A stretch of DNA of 64,000 nt, from the NCBI GenBank assembly GCA_902774815.1, contig CACYJV010000011.1, positions 62,001 to 126,000 of the forward strand, given 5' to 3'. The stretch comes from an uncultured Prevotellaceae bacterium (GTDB taxonomy: Bacteria; Bacteroidota; Bacteroidia; Bacteroidales; Bacteroidaceae). The first letter of the stretch is position 1. Every line of letters starts with the position of its first letter. Positions 9,938 to 18,425 of this stretch are shown piece by piece. Made by a program: the position numbers and the translations under genes. The notes under the pieces were generated by a model. That model worked only from the letters and a program-made list of their open reading frames with translations, did no database searches and had not been told where the DNA came from.

Positions 9938-9968
9938 CAAAATTACGCTTTTCCCGCCACGTTTCAAA
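9938..9968 (-). promoter_or_regulatory. uvrA promoter
   Basis: On the minus strand TTTG (plus 9965-9968), a 19-bp spacer and TAATTTTG (plus 9938-9945). It sits 26 bp before the ATG at 9911 and so decides the uvrA start. Confidence 0.65.
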
Positions 9969-10030
9969 ATCTTTGGCATGATTTTTCAAATTTCCTTCTG
10001 CAAAAGTGTTATTATTCTGCAAAAAATATG

Positions 10031-10038
10031 TAACTTTG
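10031..10038 (+). promoter_or_regulatory. -7 box for the gate-domain gene
   Basis: TAACTTTG 28 nt before the ATG at 10067. No good TTTG is visible about 20 bp further up. Confidence 0.55.
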
Positions 10039-10066
10039 CACCCATAGAAAAAGACAACCTAAACAA

Positions 10067-11206
10067 ATGAAAACATCGAAAACAACGTCGGGCATCATAT
10101 GCCTGGTCATCGTCGTTGGGCTCTTCGCCATTCTAGGCATAATAATGGGTGCTGCTCAGATGCTTAATACCGTGATGCATACGGCTCATGACTTGTTGCT
10201 GAACACCGTGTTCTACTTGATGGCAATCTGTGTCCTGACGGGTGCCATTGGCAAGGTGTTTGTGGAATTTGGCGTGGTCGACCTGCTCGAAAAGATGCTT
10301 CGCCCCCTCATGCGCCCGCTCTTCAATCTGCCTGGTGTGGCGTCGTTGGGTGCGGTGATGACGTTTCTGAGTGACAATCCGGCTATTATCACACTCTCGA
10401 AAGACAAGCGTTTCTCCAGCTATTTCAAGAAATATCAGTTCATATCGCTGACCAACTTCGGAACTGCCTTTGGCATGGGACTCATCGTCATCATCTTCAT
10501 GATAGGGCAGGGATACCTTGCTGCACCATTGATAGGACTGTTCGGGGCATTCTGTGGGTGTATAGTGTCGACGCGCCTCATGCAGCATTACGTACTGAAA
10601 GCCTACCCGCAATATGCAAATGAAGATGTGACCAAGCTTGAAGGTGGGCAGGAGACGCTCATGCCTGAGGTGGAACACAAAGAGACGAAGTCGCTCTTCC
10701 TGCGCATTCTCAATGCTTTGCTCGATGGAGGACGTTCGGGTGTGGACATCGGTATCGCCATCATACCTGGCGTATTGATCATTTCAACGCTTGTCATGGT
10801 GCTTACCTTTGGTCCTTCGGCTGATGGTACGTACACAGGAGCTGCCTATGAGGGTACGCAACTGCTGCCCCTTTTGGCCGAAAAAATTGACTGGTTGTTC
10901 CGCTGGTTGTTTGGTTTCACCGATCCACATCAGGTGGCATTCCCCATAACGGCGCTTGGCGCTGTGGGCGCAGCTCTCTCGTTGGTGCCCAACTTCATCG
11001 CCCAAGGATGGGTAGACGGCAACGCCATCGCTGTGTTCACTGCCATTGGTATGTGCTGGAGCGGCTACCTGAGCACCCATACGGCCATGCTCGACTCGTT
11101 AGGCTATCGTGAACTGACTTCGAAAGCCATTATTTCCCACACGTTTGGAGGCATCGTCGCCGCCATCGTGGCCCACTGGGTTTACTTTGTTTACATGCTT
11201 TTCTGA
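10067..11206 (+). CDS. Nucleoside-recognition (Gate) domain membrane protein
   Basis: 379 residues, strongly hydrophobic, with about eight membrane segments. The conserved stretch LPGVASLGAVMTFLSDNPAII and the helices around FGTAFGMGLIVIIFMIGQGYL fit the Gate domain found in spore-maturation SpmA/B-like proteins and in nucleoside transporters. A second gate-like segment is GAVGAALSLVPNFIAQGW. A cytoplasmic loop near residues 190-225 is charged (KLEGGQETLMPEVEHKETK). The family is presumed to move small solutes; the substrate is not known. It is transcribed alone and is followed by a long repeat-rich spacer before the minus-strand tRNA genes. Confidence 0.75.
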   Translation: MKTSKTTSGIICLVIVVGLFAILGIIMGAAQMLNTVMHTAHDLLLNTVFYLMAICVLTGAIGKVFVEFGVVDLLEKMLRPLMRPLFNLPGVASLGAVMTFLSDNPAIITLSKDKRFSSYFKKYQFISLTNFGTAFGMGLIVIIFMIGQGYLAAPLIGLFGAFCGCIVSTRLMQHYVLKAYPQYANEDVTKLEGGQETLMPEVEHKETKSLFLRILNALLDGGRSGVDIGIAIIPGVLIISTLVMVLTFGPSADGTYTGAAYEGTQLLPLLAEKIDWLFRWLFGFTDPHQVAFPITALGAVGAALSLVPNFIAQGWVDGNAIAVFTAIGMCWSGYLSTHTAMLDSLGYRELTSKAIISHTFGGIVAAIVAHWVYFVYMLF

Positions 11207-11278
11207 ATAGGGATTACCTTTAGTATTATAAAGATAATAGTTTTCGTTCAGTAGGTTTGTACGAAATCAAGACACAAC

Positions 11279-11500
11279 AAAGCCATTGTCCTTTAGAAAG
11301 CATAGCTATTGTCCTGTGTAAAGCATAGCCTTTGCCTCTCTAAAGCAATGCTTTTGTACCCTATAAAGCACTGCTTTTGTACCCTATAAAGCACTGCTTT
11401 AGCATCATAAAGGCATAGCTTTTGCAGCATAAAAGCATAGCTATTGCGGTATAATAGCAACGCTCTTGAAGTATAATAGCATTGCTCTTGCTGCTTCATC
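11279..11500 (+). repeat. 22-bp-period degenerate array 1
   Basis: Units start with AAAGCA or a close variant at 11297, 11320, 11342, 11365, 11388, 11409, 11431, 11453 and 11475, that is every 21-23 bp. A typical unit is AAAGCACTGCTTTTGTACCC plus 3 nt; two neighbours are identical and the rest differ. No unit carries a unique spacer. The array fills the spacer between two convergent units (gate-domain gene and tRNA-Asp). Related arrays lie at 18650, 25651, 46839 and 54399. Confidence 0.8.
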
Positions 11501-11532
11501 TCATTCCTCTTGTGCCAACATCACACCACGCT

Positions 11533-11647
11533 GTAGGGGCAGACTCCCGTGTCTGCCCGTATACAGATCGTGCCCCTACACTGGACATTGGCTGGATTGC
11601 TTTCCGATAACATCATCACTGGCAGACACGGACATCTGCCCCTGCAC
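11533..11647. repeat. Inverted pair of REP-like palindromes
   Basis: GTAGGGGCAGAC starts a palindrome at 11533-11558 (GGGCAGAC against GTCTGCCC). A diverged inverse copy is at 11621-11647, with a half-copy GTGCCCCTAC at 11570-11579. The GTAG head plus hairpin fits the REP format mobilised by RAYT transposases. The rest of the spacer to 11854 shows no feature I can name. Confidence 0.65.
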
Positions 11648-11854
11648 GTGGCTATCGTGGTTTCCTCTCTACTTGGGGTGGGCTGGAGTGAGGACATACA
11701 TGGTTACATGTGGCCGTGGCTTCCCTCATTTCTTTACTCGCTTCGTGCAGAAAGACTCCTTGAGTGTCGAGCGTTCCTATGATGATCACTATTCCTGCTG
11801 ATTAAAGGACATCTTCCATTTCATGGCCTTTGTTTGACCGGTTGGAAAGATACA

Positions 11855-11882
11855 CAAAAAAAGCCTTCCGATTGGAAGGCTT
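11855..11882 (-). terminator. Terminator of the tRNA-Asp unit
   Basis: Read on the minus strand, AAGCCTTCC pairs with GGAAGGCTT (plus 11861-11869 and 11874-11882) around a 4-nt loop and is followed by a run of T. It lies 3 bp past the second tRNA. Confidence 0.85.
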
Positions 11883-11885
11883 CTG

Positions 11886-11959
11886 CGGTGCGTACGAGAC
11901 TCGAACTCGTGACCTCCTGCGTGACAGGCAGGCATTCTAACCTACTGAACTAACGCACC
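11886..11959 (-). tRNA. tRNA-Asp (GTC), second copy of the pair
   Basis: Reverse complement runs from GGTGCGT to ACGCACC plus discriminator G. The anticodon arm is CCTGC-CTGTCAC-GCAGG, giving anticodon GTC. The T arm has GTTCGAGTC. CCA is not encoded. The gene body is identical to that of the neighbour. Confidence 0.95.
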
Positions 11960-11999
11960 TCAATGTGCAAAAGGAAATTTATTGATCCGCTTTCAGAAG

Positions 12000-12073
12000 C
12001 GGTGCGTACGAGACTCGAACTCGTGACCTCCTGCGTGACAGGCAGGCATTCTAACCTACTGAACTAACGCACC
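12000..12073 (-). tRNA. tRNA-Asp (GTC), first copy of the pair
   Basis: Same 74-nt sequence and GTC anticodon as the copy at 11886-11959, 40 bp away. It lies nearest the promoter, so both are likely processed from one transcript. Confidence 0.95.
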
Positions 12074-12102
12074 ATTCTTAGGCTCTTCCTTATTTGCGGA
12101 TG

Positions 12103-12134
12103 CAAAGGTAGTGATATTTTTTTGTTCCACCAAA
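12103..12134 (-). promoter_or_regulatory. Promoter of the tRNA-Asp pair
   Basis: On the minus strand TTTG (plus 12131-12134), 20 bp, TACCTTTG (plus 12103-12110), ending 29 bp before the first tRNA. Confidence 0.8.
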
Positions 12135-12150
12135 TCTTAAGGCACTTTTT

Positions 12151-12660
12151 TTATAAAAAAGTTTGCATTAGCCTTGCATCACGATATTCTTTGCCATCGA
12201 AGAGCCAAGACTTGAGCGTTCCTCCGTCGCGGAATCCCATTTGCTGGAACAAGTGGAGCGAAGCCTGGTTCTCGCTGTCGATGAGCACATAGAGCTGATG
12301 CAGGTGCCAAAAGCGACGCGCATAGTCTATGATGGCAGCAATGGCAGCATGCCCATAGCCTTCGTTGCGGAAAGGTTTCTTGACGACGATGCCCAGTTCG
12401 GCACGCATGTTTTGAGGATCGAAGTTGACCACATCGACCAGTCCTATCTTCTTTTTGTCTTCGCCAACAATCATCAAACGCACCTGACGGTCGGCATAGA
12501 TGTCGGCCGAGGCATTTGCGATGTAGTCGTGGAGTGCATAGCGAGAGTAGGGGACGTTGGTCTGGCCGACGTTCCAAATCTCGGTATCGTTCTCAATGGC
12601 ATAGAGTTCGTCGAGGTCTTCAGGTTCAAGTGCTCGTAGTGTGATTTGTGGAAGGTTCAT
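12151..12660 (-). CDS. GNAT-family N-acetyltransferase (RimJ/RimL-like)
   Basis: 169 residues in one GNAT domain: ITLRALEPEDLDELYAIEND at the start, MRAELGIVVKKPFRNEGYGHAA forming the beta4 strand and the acetyl-CoA pyrophosphate loop (R/Q-x-x-G-x-G/A type, here RNEGYG), and LHLFQQMGFRDGGT near the C terminus. It transfers acetyl from acetyl-CoA to an amine; similarity is to the ribosomal-protein and polyamine acetyltransferase branch, but the acceptor cannot be called. Its ATG overlaps the stop codon of the upstream glycosyltransferase by 4 nt, so translation is probably coupled. Confidence 0.85.
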   Translation of the reverse strand: MNLPQITLRALEPEDLDELYAIENDTEIWNVGQTNVPYSRYALHDYIANASADIYADRQVRLMIVGEDKKKIGLVDVVNFDPQNMRAELGIVVKKPFRNEGYGHAAIAAIIDYARRFWHLHQLYVLIDSENQASLHLFQQMGFRDGGTLKSWLFDGKEYRDARLMQTFL

Positions 12661-13853
12661 TTCAGGATTTCTGCTGTTGTGACAATGGTGTTGAACTCTG
12701 GCAGGTAGGTACCTATCTTCACGTTCTTGAATGATTGCCGGGCAAACAGCTGGAAGATGTCTTCGAAGCTGTATGCTGATGTGTCGTAGACGGCATAGAT
12801 ATTCCGTTCTGTGGGCAGAGGCATGTTGAGGTGTCCGTCGGGCAGCGATTGGCTGTCGCCTTCATGGAACTCGGCATCGAGTCCTTTTGCCATAGCCAGT
12901 TGCCGGCAGTCTTCCAGATGGTCTTCCTGTCCGATGAAGACGTAGAACGGCGACTGAGAACGCTTTTTGTTGACGAAGCCAAGGCTCTGGCGGGCACGGA
13001 CCAGCTGCATGCGGCACAACTCCATCATGGCCTTAGCATAGATGGCTGTCTTGATAGGTATGGTCAGGAACAAACTGGCATGAGCATAGTGCTTGCGGAA
13101 GAAGATGAGCATAGCGTCGTAGAAGACGTGGACATAGCGGAACGACGACTTCTGTGTTGACTCTCCCTTGTAGTGCAGGATGGTAGCTGGAACATACCAG
13201 TTCTCGAAGCCTCCCTTGATGAGCCTGTAGCTCAGGTCGATGTCCTCGCCATACATGAAGAAGTCCTCGTCGAGCAGGCCGACTTTGTTGAGAGCTTCCC
13301 GACGCAACAGGCAGAAGGCACCGCTGATAACCTCTATTTGTGCAGCTTGGTCCCAAGGAAGGTAGCTCATGTAGTAATGACCGAATTTGCGACTTTTTGG
13401 AAAACGTGCACATAGGCCGCTCATCTTGTAGAAAGCAACGATAGGCGTAGGCAGCCCGCGGCGCGATTCATTAGCGTTTGTGCCAAAGTCGCTGAGCATA
13501 CGGACTCCAAGTCCACCGGCATTCGGGTGCTGGTCCATGAAATCGAGCACCTGAGTTATCGTAGTTTCGCCCACGATGGTATCGGGATTGAGCAACAACA
13601 CATAGTCGCTTTGCGTCTGCCTGATGGCGATGTTGTTGGCTCGTGCAAATCCATGGTTGTGGTTGCTTGCTATGACGTTGACCTCAGGAAACGATTCGCG
13701 GACGAAGTCGACGGTATCGTCGTGTGAGTGGTTGTCGACGACGTAGACCTCAGCTTCGATTCCACGAAGCGAGCGGCGCAGGGAGAGCAGGCATTGAGCC
13801 ACGTAGCCTCTGACGTTGTAGCTGACGATGACGACGGTTAGTTTCATGGGCAT
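12657..13853 (-). CDS. Family 2 glycosyltransferase (WcaA/rhamnosyltransferase-like)
   Basis: 398 residues. The GT-A part has LTVVIVSYNVRGYVAQCLLSL, VYVVDNHSHDDTV, NHGFARANNIA and LLLNPDTIVG in place of the DXD site, followed by FFMYGEDIDLSYRL, the ED segment with a conserved basic residue. This is the layout of the cd04186 group used for O-antigen and surface polysaccharide assembly. A C-terminal extension of about 120 residues (from KKRSQSPFYVFIGQEDHLED) is not part of the core fold. It sits between a membrane protein and an acetyltransferase that overlaps its stop. MPMK or the internal MK could be the start. Confidence 0.85.
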   Translation of the reverse strand: MPMKLTVVIVSYNVRGYVAQCLLSLRRSLRGIEAEVYVVDNHSHDDTVDFVRESFPEVNVIASNHNHGFARANNIAIRQTQSDYVLLLNPDTIVGETTITQVLDFMDQHPNAGGLGVRMLSDFGTNANESRRGLPTPIVAFYKMSGLCARFPKSRKFGHYYMSYLPWDQAAQIEVISGAFCLLRREALNKVGLLDEDFFMYGEDIDLSYRLIKGGFENWYVPATILHYKGESTQKSSFRYVHVFYDAMLIFFRKHYAHASLFLTIPIKTAIYAKAMMELCRMQLVRARQSLGFVNKKRSQSPFYVFIGQEDHLEDCRQLAMAKGLDAEFHEGDSQSLPDGHLNMPLPTERNIYAVYDTSAYSFEDIFQLFARQSFKNVKIGTYLPEFNTIVTTAEILK

Positions 13854-13894
13854 TGCTGTTTTCTTGGGTAATCTGGGCCGAAGGGCTCAGGGTG

Positions 13895-14320
13895 TCATGC
13901 TTTCTCTTCCACTTCGCTTTGGCATCGGCTCATGCTGGGATAGACGAAGAACAGACATATAAACAGGATGATGGCGAGGTAGCCGAATGCGGCGTGCATA
14001 TAGACGTAGTAAAGCACGGCATTGATGAACATGGGCAGGCAGAGCATGTCGAGCCTGATGATGCCCCATCTGGCAAGAGCTTGCTCGCGTTTCTGCAGCA
14101 GGTCGGTCTTCACCTTATTAAACTTAAAGAGGCGGAGTGCCAACGGGATGATGCAGATGGTGAGCAGTTCCATGATGGTGAGCAGGTAGAACTCGGTTTT
14201 TGTGTCGCCCTTGAATCTGTCGTAGGGCATGAAATTGGTTTCGCCCGTCAGGATGACAATTGCTACGACGACAACGTTGCTCCAGAAGACGATCATCAAC
14301 ATTCTTTGTACTTTATTCAT
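13895..14320 (-). CDS. Small four-helix membrane protein, unknown function
   Basis: 141 residues with four predicted membrane segments: MLMIVFWSNVVVVAIVIL, LLTIMELLTICIIPLAL, LCLPMFINAVLYYVYM and YLAIILFICLFFVYP. Between segments 2 and 3 lies a basic cytoplasmic loop (KFNKVKTDLLQKREQ). The tail is acidic (SEVEEKA). I do not recognise a family. It lies 22 bp after recR and 41 bp before the glycosyltransferase on the same strand, so it belongs to that run; a role near the membrane with the glycosyltransferase is possible but unsupported. Confidence 0.7.
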   Translation of the reverse strand: MNKVQRMLMIVFWSNVVVVAIVILTGETNFMPYDRFKGDTKTEFYLLTIMELLTICIIPLALRLFKFNKVKTDLLQKREQALARWGIIRLDMLCLPMFINAVLYYVYMHAAFGYLAIILFICLFFVYPSMSRCQSEVEEKA

Positions 14321-14342
14321 GTTATCAGTTTGCTTTTGATGT

Positions 14343-14954
14343 TTATTTTGTCAGGGGAGTCCTATTCAGGATGGAGCGTCCCAAAGTCACTTCGTCGGTG
14401 TATTCAAGTTCGTCGCCCACGCTGATGCCTCGGGCAATAACCGAGATGCGGACACCAGTATGGCTGAGCCGGCGTGAGATGTAGAAGTTGGTCGTGTCGC
14501 CCTCCATCGTCGAGCTCAGCGCGAGAATGACCTCGTTGATGCCACCTTGCTCAATACGGCTGACGAGAGAGTCGATTTCTATGTCAGAAGGTCCTATCCC
14601 GTCCATGGGCGAGATGATGCCACCCAACACGTGGTAGAGCCCGTTGAACTGCTGCGTGTTCTCGACAGCCATCACATCTTGAATGTTTTCAACGACACAG
14701 ATGACGGAGCGGTCGCGCCGATGGTCACTACAAATGGGACAGACATCGTCGTCGCTGATGTTATGGCAAACGCTGCAATAGCGAACATCGTGCTTCAGGT
14801 GTACCAGTGCGTCGGCAAAAGCATCAACTTCCTCCACATCCCTACGCAGCAGGTGGAGTGCCAGCCGCAGCGCGGTCTTGCGTCCAATTCCTGGCAGTTT
14901 CGACAACTCCTGTACTGCCTTTTCAAGGAGGGTTGACGGATATTGCTGTTCCAC
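14343..14954 (-). CDS. recR: Recombination mediator RecR
   Basis: 203 residues with the full RecR plan: helix-hairpin-helix [19 protein letters not shown] (18-36), a four-Cys zinc site at Cys60, Cys63, Cys72 and Cys75, then a Toprim domain with [15 protein letters not shown] and the acidic [11 protein letters not shown]. The Walker-like C-terminal segment is [14 protein letters not shown]. RecR, with RecF and RecO, loads RecA on gapped DNA. The gene starts 52 bp after the cstA stop codon and leads the run of a membrane protein, a glycosyltransferase and an acetyltransferase. Length is normal. Confidence 0.95.
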   Translation of the reverse strand: MEQQYPSTLLEKAVQELSKLPGIGRKTALRLALHLLRRDVEEVDAFADALVHLKHDVRYCSVCHNISDDDVCPICSDHRRDRSVICVVENIQDVMAVENTQQFNGLYHVLGGIISPMDGIGPSDIEIDSLVSRIEQGGINEVILALSSTMEGDTTNFYISRRLSHTGVRISVIARGISVGDELEYTDEVTLGRSILNRTPLTK

Positions 14955-14974
14955 TCTGTTGTTTATTTATAAAA

Positions 14975-15009
14975 CCTATTACCTGTTACCTATTACCTAT
15001 TACCTATTA
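14975..15009. repeat. Five tandem CCTATTA units at the cstA stop
   Basis: Five 7-bp units, one with G for A (CCTGTTA). The last unit contains the cstA stop codon (TAA on the minus strand, 15007-15009), so the array begins in the coding region and runs toward recR. Confidence 0.85.
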
Positions 15010-16479
15010 CCTTTTCCTCATCCACGTGAAGAACCATGCTGTGGCTATGAGCAGCACAACGATGCTGCCCGTATAGGAAATCGCCGGACTCAGGCCGAAT
15101 GCCTGTTTCGAGATGAGCAGGAATGTCGAGCAGACAACCGTCATGAACAGGGCAGGGATGAGCGTCATCCAGAAAGGCTTCTTCGACTGTACTAGGTAGA
15201 CGGTAGCTGTCCAGAGGGTGAATACGGAAAGCGTCTGGTTGGACCATCCGAACCAACTCCAAATCTTCTGGAAGCCGTCAGCATCGGCCATCTGCCACAT
15301 CAGCATGCAAATGCCAGCTGCGAACATGGGAATGCAAATCATCAGACGGCGTCGAATGGAGTGTTGCTCGAAGTGCAGGAAATCGGCTATGATGAGTCGG
15401 GCACTTCTGAAAGCCGTATCGCCACTTGTGATGGGTGCAGCGACAACACCCAGCAAGGCTAGGATGCCGCCGAAGAGGCCTAACCAGTCGTTGCAGACAA
15501 TACTGACAACACGTGGAGCCGACGTGTGTGCGCCGCTATCCTTAGCTGCTTCCATGAGCTGGTATCCAGGAGTCGGGTCGTTGTAGAAGAAATACATGGC
15601 CACCGTAGCCCAGATCAGGGCGACGATGCCTTCGGTTATCATGGCTCCATAGAAGATGGGGCGAGCCATGCGCTCGTCTTTAACGCAGCGGGCCATGAGC
15701 GGACTCTGTGTGGCATGGAAACCACTAATGGCTCCACAGGCTATTGTGATGAAAAGACAGGGGAATACGGCGTCGGTAAATCCAAGCGTCTCGGCACCAC
15801 GATTGCTCAAGCCATCCCAAACTTCGGGTAATGCAGGCATCTTCACGAAGAGCGCAATCATCAAAGCCACTGCCATGAACAGCAGCGAGAAGGCAAAGAG
15901 CGGATAGATGCGTCCGATAATCTTGTCAACGGGCAGCATCGTGGCGAAGATATAGTAGATGAAGATGAGTGCTATCCAGAACGTGTTGTGCCCTAGGAAG
16001 CTGCTGATGGCCTTGGGTTCCCAGATGTGTGTGAGAATTTCGGCCGGGCTATAGACGAACACTACGCCAACCATCATCAGCAACAGCACGGAGAACACAA
16101 GCATGACCTTCTGCGTCTTGCTACCAAGGTAAACACCGACGAGGTCGGGCAGGTTGGCCCCGCCATGGCGTATGGAAAGCATGCCGCACATATAGTCGTG
16201 GACAGCACCTGCAAAGATGCATCCGAAGACAATCCACAGATAGGCCACAGGACCAAACTTGGCACCAAGAATGGCTCCAAAGATAGGGCCTGTGCCGGCA
16301 ATGTTCAGGAATTGAATCATGAACACTTTCCAGTTGGGCATGGCGATGAAGTCAACACCATCGGCCTTGGCCACGGCTGGGGTAGGACGGTCGTCGGGGC
16401 CAAACACCTTTTCGACGAACTTTCCATAGATGAAATAGCCCAAGACGAGGGCTACCAATGATAAGATAAACGAAATCAT
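15007..16479 (-). CDS. cstA: Carbon-starvation protein CstA-family transporter
   Basis: 490 residues with about 13 membrane segments. Family landmarks: FIAMPNWKVFMIQFLNIAGTGPIFGAILGA near residues 45-74, FGCIFAGAVHDYMCGMLSIRHGG, and ISGFHATQSPLMARC near the middle. CstA proteins import peptides or pyruvate; this is the short form common in Bacteroidota rather than the 700-residue enterobacterial one. The N terminus FILSLVALVLGYFIYGKFVEKVFG is typical, supporting the start. A TATCTTTG -7 box lies at plus 16518-16525. A 7-bp tandem repeat covers the stop codon. Confidence 0.92.
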   Translation of the reverse strand: MISFILSLVALVLGYFIYGKFVEKVFGPDDRPTPAVAKADGVDFIAMPNWKVFMIQFLNIAGTGPIFGAILGAKFGPVAYLWIVFGCIFAGAVHDYMCGMLSIRHGGANLPDLVGVYLGSKTQKVMLVFSVLLLMMVGVVFVYSPAEILTHIWEPKAISSFLGHNTFWIALIFIYYIFATMLPVDKIIGRIYPLFAFSLLFMAVALMIALFVKMPALPEVWDGLSNRGAETLGFTDAVFPCLFITIACGAISGFHATQSPLMARCVKDERMARPIFYGAMITEGIVALIWATVAMYFFYNDPTPGYQLMEAAKDSGAHTSAPRVVSIVCNDWLGLFGGILALLGVVAAPITSGDTAFRSARLIIADFLHFEQHSIRRRLMICIPMFAAGICMLMWQMADADGFQKIWSWFGWSNQTLSVFTLWTATVYLVQSKKPFWMTLIPALFMTVVCSTFLLISKQAFGLSPAISYTGSIVVLLIATAWFFTWMRKR

Positions 16480-16517
16480 ATTCCTGTTTTTTGTTTATTA
16501 TTTCTATATATAATCTG

Positions 16518-16525
16518 CAAAGATA
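16518..16525 (-). promoter_or_regulatory. -7 box for cstA
   Basis: TATCTTTG on the minus strand, 38 bp before the ATG. The divergent glycosidase promoter is 45 bp away. Confidence 0.55.
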
Positions 16526-16569
16526 CGAAAAGGTTGCGAATAAGCCATCAAAAATCCAAATTTATTTTG

Positions 16570-16577
16570 TAACTTTG
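16570..16577 (+). promoter_or_regulatory. -7 box fused to the start of the second GHL10 gene
   Basis: TAACTTTG followed by CAGA and then ATG at 16582. With initiation a few nt after the box, the transcript would be leaderless or start inside the gene; an alternative ATG is at 16621. Confidence 0.55.
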
Positions 16578-16581
16578 CAGA

Positions 16582-18402
16582 ATGAAAATGCAGAAAGACG
16601 ATTCCATTCGAAAAAATCATATGATAAGACATATACTCCAAGTCGTTCGTCGAGGCCAATTCTGTGCCTTCCTGCTTGTGGCAATACTATGTATGCTGCC
16701 AAACGTTAGGGTGCAGGCTGGCGGACGAGGACTTCCCGGTGGCTATTGCGATGCTTTTTGGGGTACATCACCCAAATATGAGGTGCGTGCTGTGTGGCTT
16801 GCCACGATCGGAGGCATAGACTGGCCACACTCCTATGCCAACGGTTCGGCTTCCAGCATAGAGCAACAGCAGAAGGAACTCACGCGAATACTCGACCAAC
16901 TGAAGGCTGCCGGAACAAATGTGGTGCTTTTGCAGACACGTGTGCGCGGTACAACCATCTATCCTTCGAGCATGGAGCCTTGGGATGGCTGTCTGAGCGG
17001 CAATCCCGGCAAGAGTCCAGGCTACGATGCCCTTCAGTTTGCCATCGACGAGTGCCATAAGCGAGGCATGCAGCTTCATGCGTGGGTGGTGACGATTCCC
17101 GTGGGCAAATGGACGTCGGCTGGCTGCATGGCACTGCGCAAGCGCTATCCTAAGCTGATCAAGAAGATAGGACCTGACGGCTATATGGATCCTGAGAGCA
17201 TACAGACAGGAACCTATCTGGCTGATATCTGCGAGGAAATCGTCAGTCGCAACGATGTGGATGGAATCCATCTGGACTATATCCGCTACCCGGAAACGTG
17301 GAAGCTGAAGGTTTCCCGGCAGCAAGGGCGCCGAAACATTACGTCCATAGCAACAGCCATCAGCCAGCGAGTGAAGCGTCTGAAGCCATGGGTAATGATG
17401 AGTTGTTCGCCCATTGGCAAGGCCGAGGACCTGAGTCGCTATTCTTCGCGCGGATGGAATGCCCGCACGACGGTATGCCAGGACGCCCAAGAGTGGCTTC
17501 GTACGGGTGTGATGGATGCGCTTTTCCCGATGATGTACTTCCGTGACAACAACTTCTATCCGTTTGCCATCGACTGGAAAGAGCGTTCCTATGGTAGGAT
17601 TGTGGCTCCAGGCATGGCCACCTACATGCTTGACCGACGTGAAGGGAACTGGCCACTCGTGACGGTCACGCAGGAGATGAACGTGCTTCGGCAACTTGGT
17701 CTCGGGTTGACTCACTTTCGTAGTAAGTTCTTGACTGACAATATAAAAGGTATCTATGCCTTTACGAAAAGGTTTAACGAGATTCCTGCACTTGTCCCGC
17801 CGATGACTTGGTGCTCGTCAACAGCACCAGAGGCACCTGCAAACCTTGAATTGCGAACGGTGAAAGGTGGCGGCGTGGCACTCTCGTGGACCTCGGATGC
17901 TGAACGAAATCAGGCTGCGGCTAAGGGAGGCTTGCTCTATAACGTCTATGCCAGCCGTACATGTCCCGTTGATGTCAGCGATGCCGGCAATTTGCTCGCA
18001 ACGCGTCTGCAGGTTAACAGTCTTGTTGTTGAACCGAAGGGCACAAAACCCGCGCAGATGTTCTACGCCGTAACAGCTGTCGATAGGTTTGGCAACGAGA
18101 GCCAGCCTCGTCAAAGTCATGCTTCAGGAAGCACAGGTGCTTCGAGTATCGATGCTCTGCTGCAACATCCTTCGATGCTCAGGTGTGATGGGCGACGACT
18201 ATTGCTGCCTGAGAAACCAGCCAGCTTGGACGCCGATATGCTCAGCATAGAGACACTGCAAGGCAAACCTTTGGCAACGCGGGCCTACAGTGGCCAGTAC
18301 ATCGACGTGAGTAGTATTCCTGAAGGCATGTATCAGTTGCGTTCGCTCAACAAAAAGGGTGTCACACATCGCCTTGGGTTTTTCGTGGTCCGCAGGCGAT
18401 AG
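16582..18402 (+). CDS. Secreted GHL10/DUF187-family glycoside hydrolase-like protein, second copy
   Basis: 606 residues from the ATG at 16582; an ATG at 16621 (MIRHILQVV) gives a better signal peptide (FCAFLLVAILCMLPNVRVQA) and may be the true start. The barrel shares landmarks with the gene at 2645: EVRAVWLATIGGIDWP, LLQTRVRGTTIYPSSMEPWD, ECHKRGMQLHAWV, DVDGIHLDYIRYPE and WVMMSCSPIGKAEDLSRY. A fibronectin-III-like domain follows (about 415-510), then a 90-residue tail ending in LGFFVVRRR that the first copy lacks and that resembles a sorting or anchoring segment. Glycan substrate unknown. It is transcribed divergently from cstA. Confidence 0.85.
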   Translation: MKMQKDDSIRKNHMIRHILQVVRRGQFCAFLLVAILCMLPNVRVQAGGRGLPGGYCDAFWGTSPKYEVRAVWLATIGGIDWPHSYANGSASSIEQQQKELTRILDQLKAAGTNVVLLQTRVRGTTIYPSSMEPWDGCLSGNPGKSPGYDALQFAIDECHKRGMQLHAWVVTIPVGKWTSAGCMALRKRYPKLIKKIGPDGYMDPESIQTGTYLADICEEIVSRNDVDGIHLDYIRYPETWKLKVSRQQGRRNITSIATAISQRVKRLKPWVMMSCSPIGKAEDLSRYSSRGWNARTTVCQDAQEWLRTGVMDALFPMMYFRDNNFYPFAIDWKERSYGRIVAPGMATYMLDRREGNWPLVTVTQEMNVLRQLGLGLTHFRSKFLTDNIKGIYAFTKRFNEIPALVPPMTWCSSTAPEAPANLELRTVKGGGVALSWTSDAERNQAAAKGGLLYNVYASRTCPVDVSDAGNLLATRLQVNSLVVEPKGTKPAQMFYAVTAVDRFGNESQPRQSHASGSTGASSIDALLQHPSMLRCDGRRLLLPEKPASLDADMLSIETLQGKPLATRAYSGQYIDVSSIPEGMYQLRSLNKKGVTHRLGFFVVRRR

Positions 18403-18425
18403 TCTCATCCTATTCAAACTAAAAC

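Noticed and set aside
11293..11499. 68-codon minus-strand frame over array 1
   Set aside because: The apparent protein repeats only because the DNA does; the 22-bp period shifts frame at each unit, and there is no promoter box.
11279..11500. CRISPR array
   Set aside because: The period is only 22 bp, every base of each unit is part of the same degenerate motif, there is no constant repeat with unique spacers, and no cas gene is near. The same holds for the arrays at 25651, 46839 and 54399.
12000..12073. tRNA-Asp copy as an attachment-site duplicate
   Set aside because: Both copies are complete, share one promoter and terminator, and lie 40 bp apart, so this is a plain tandem duplication.
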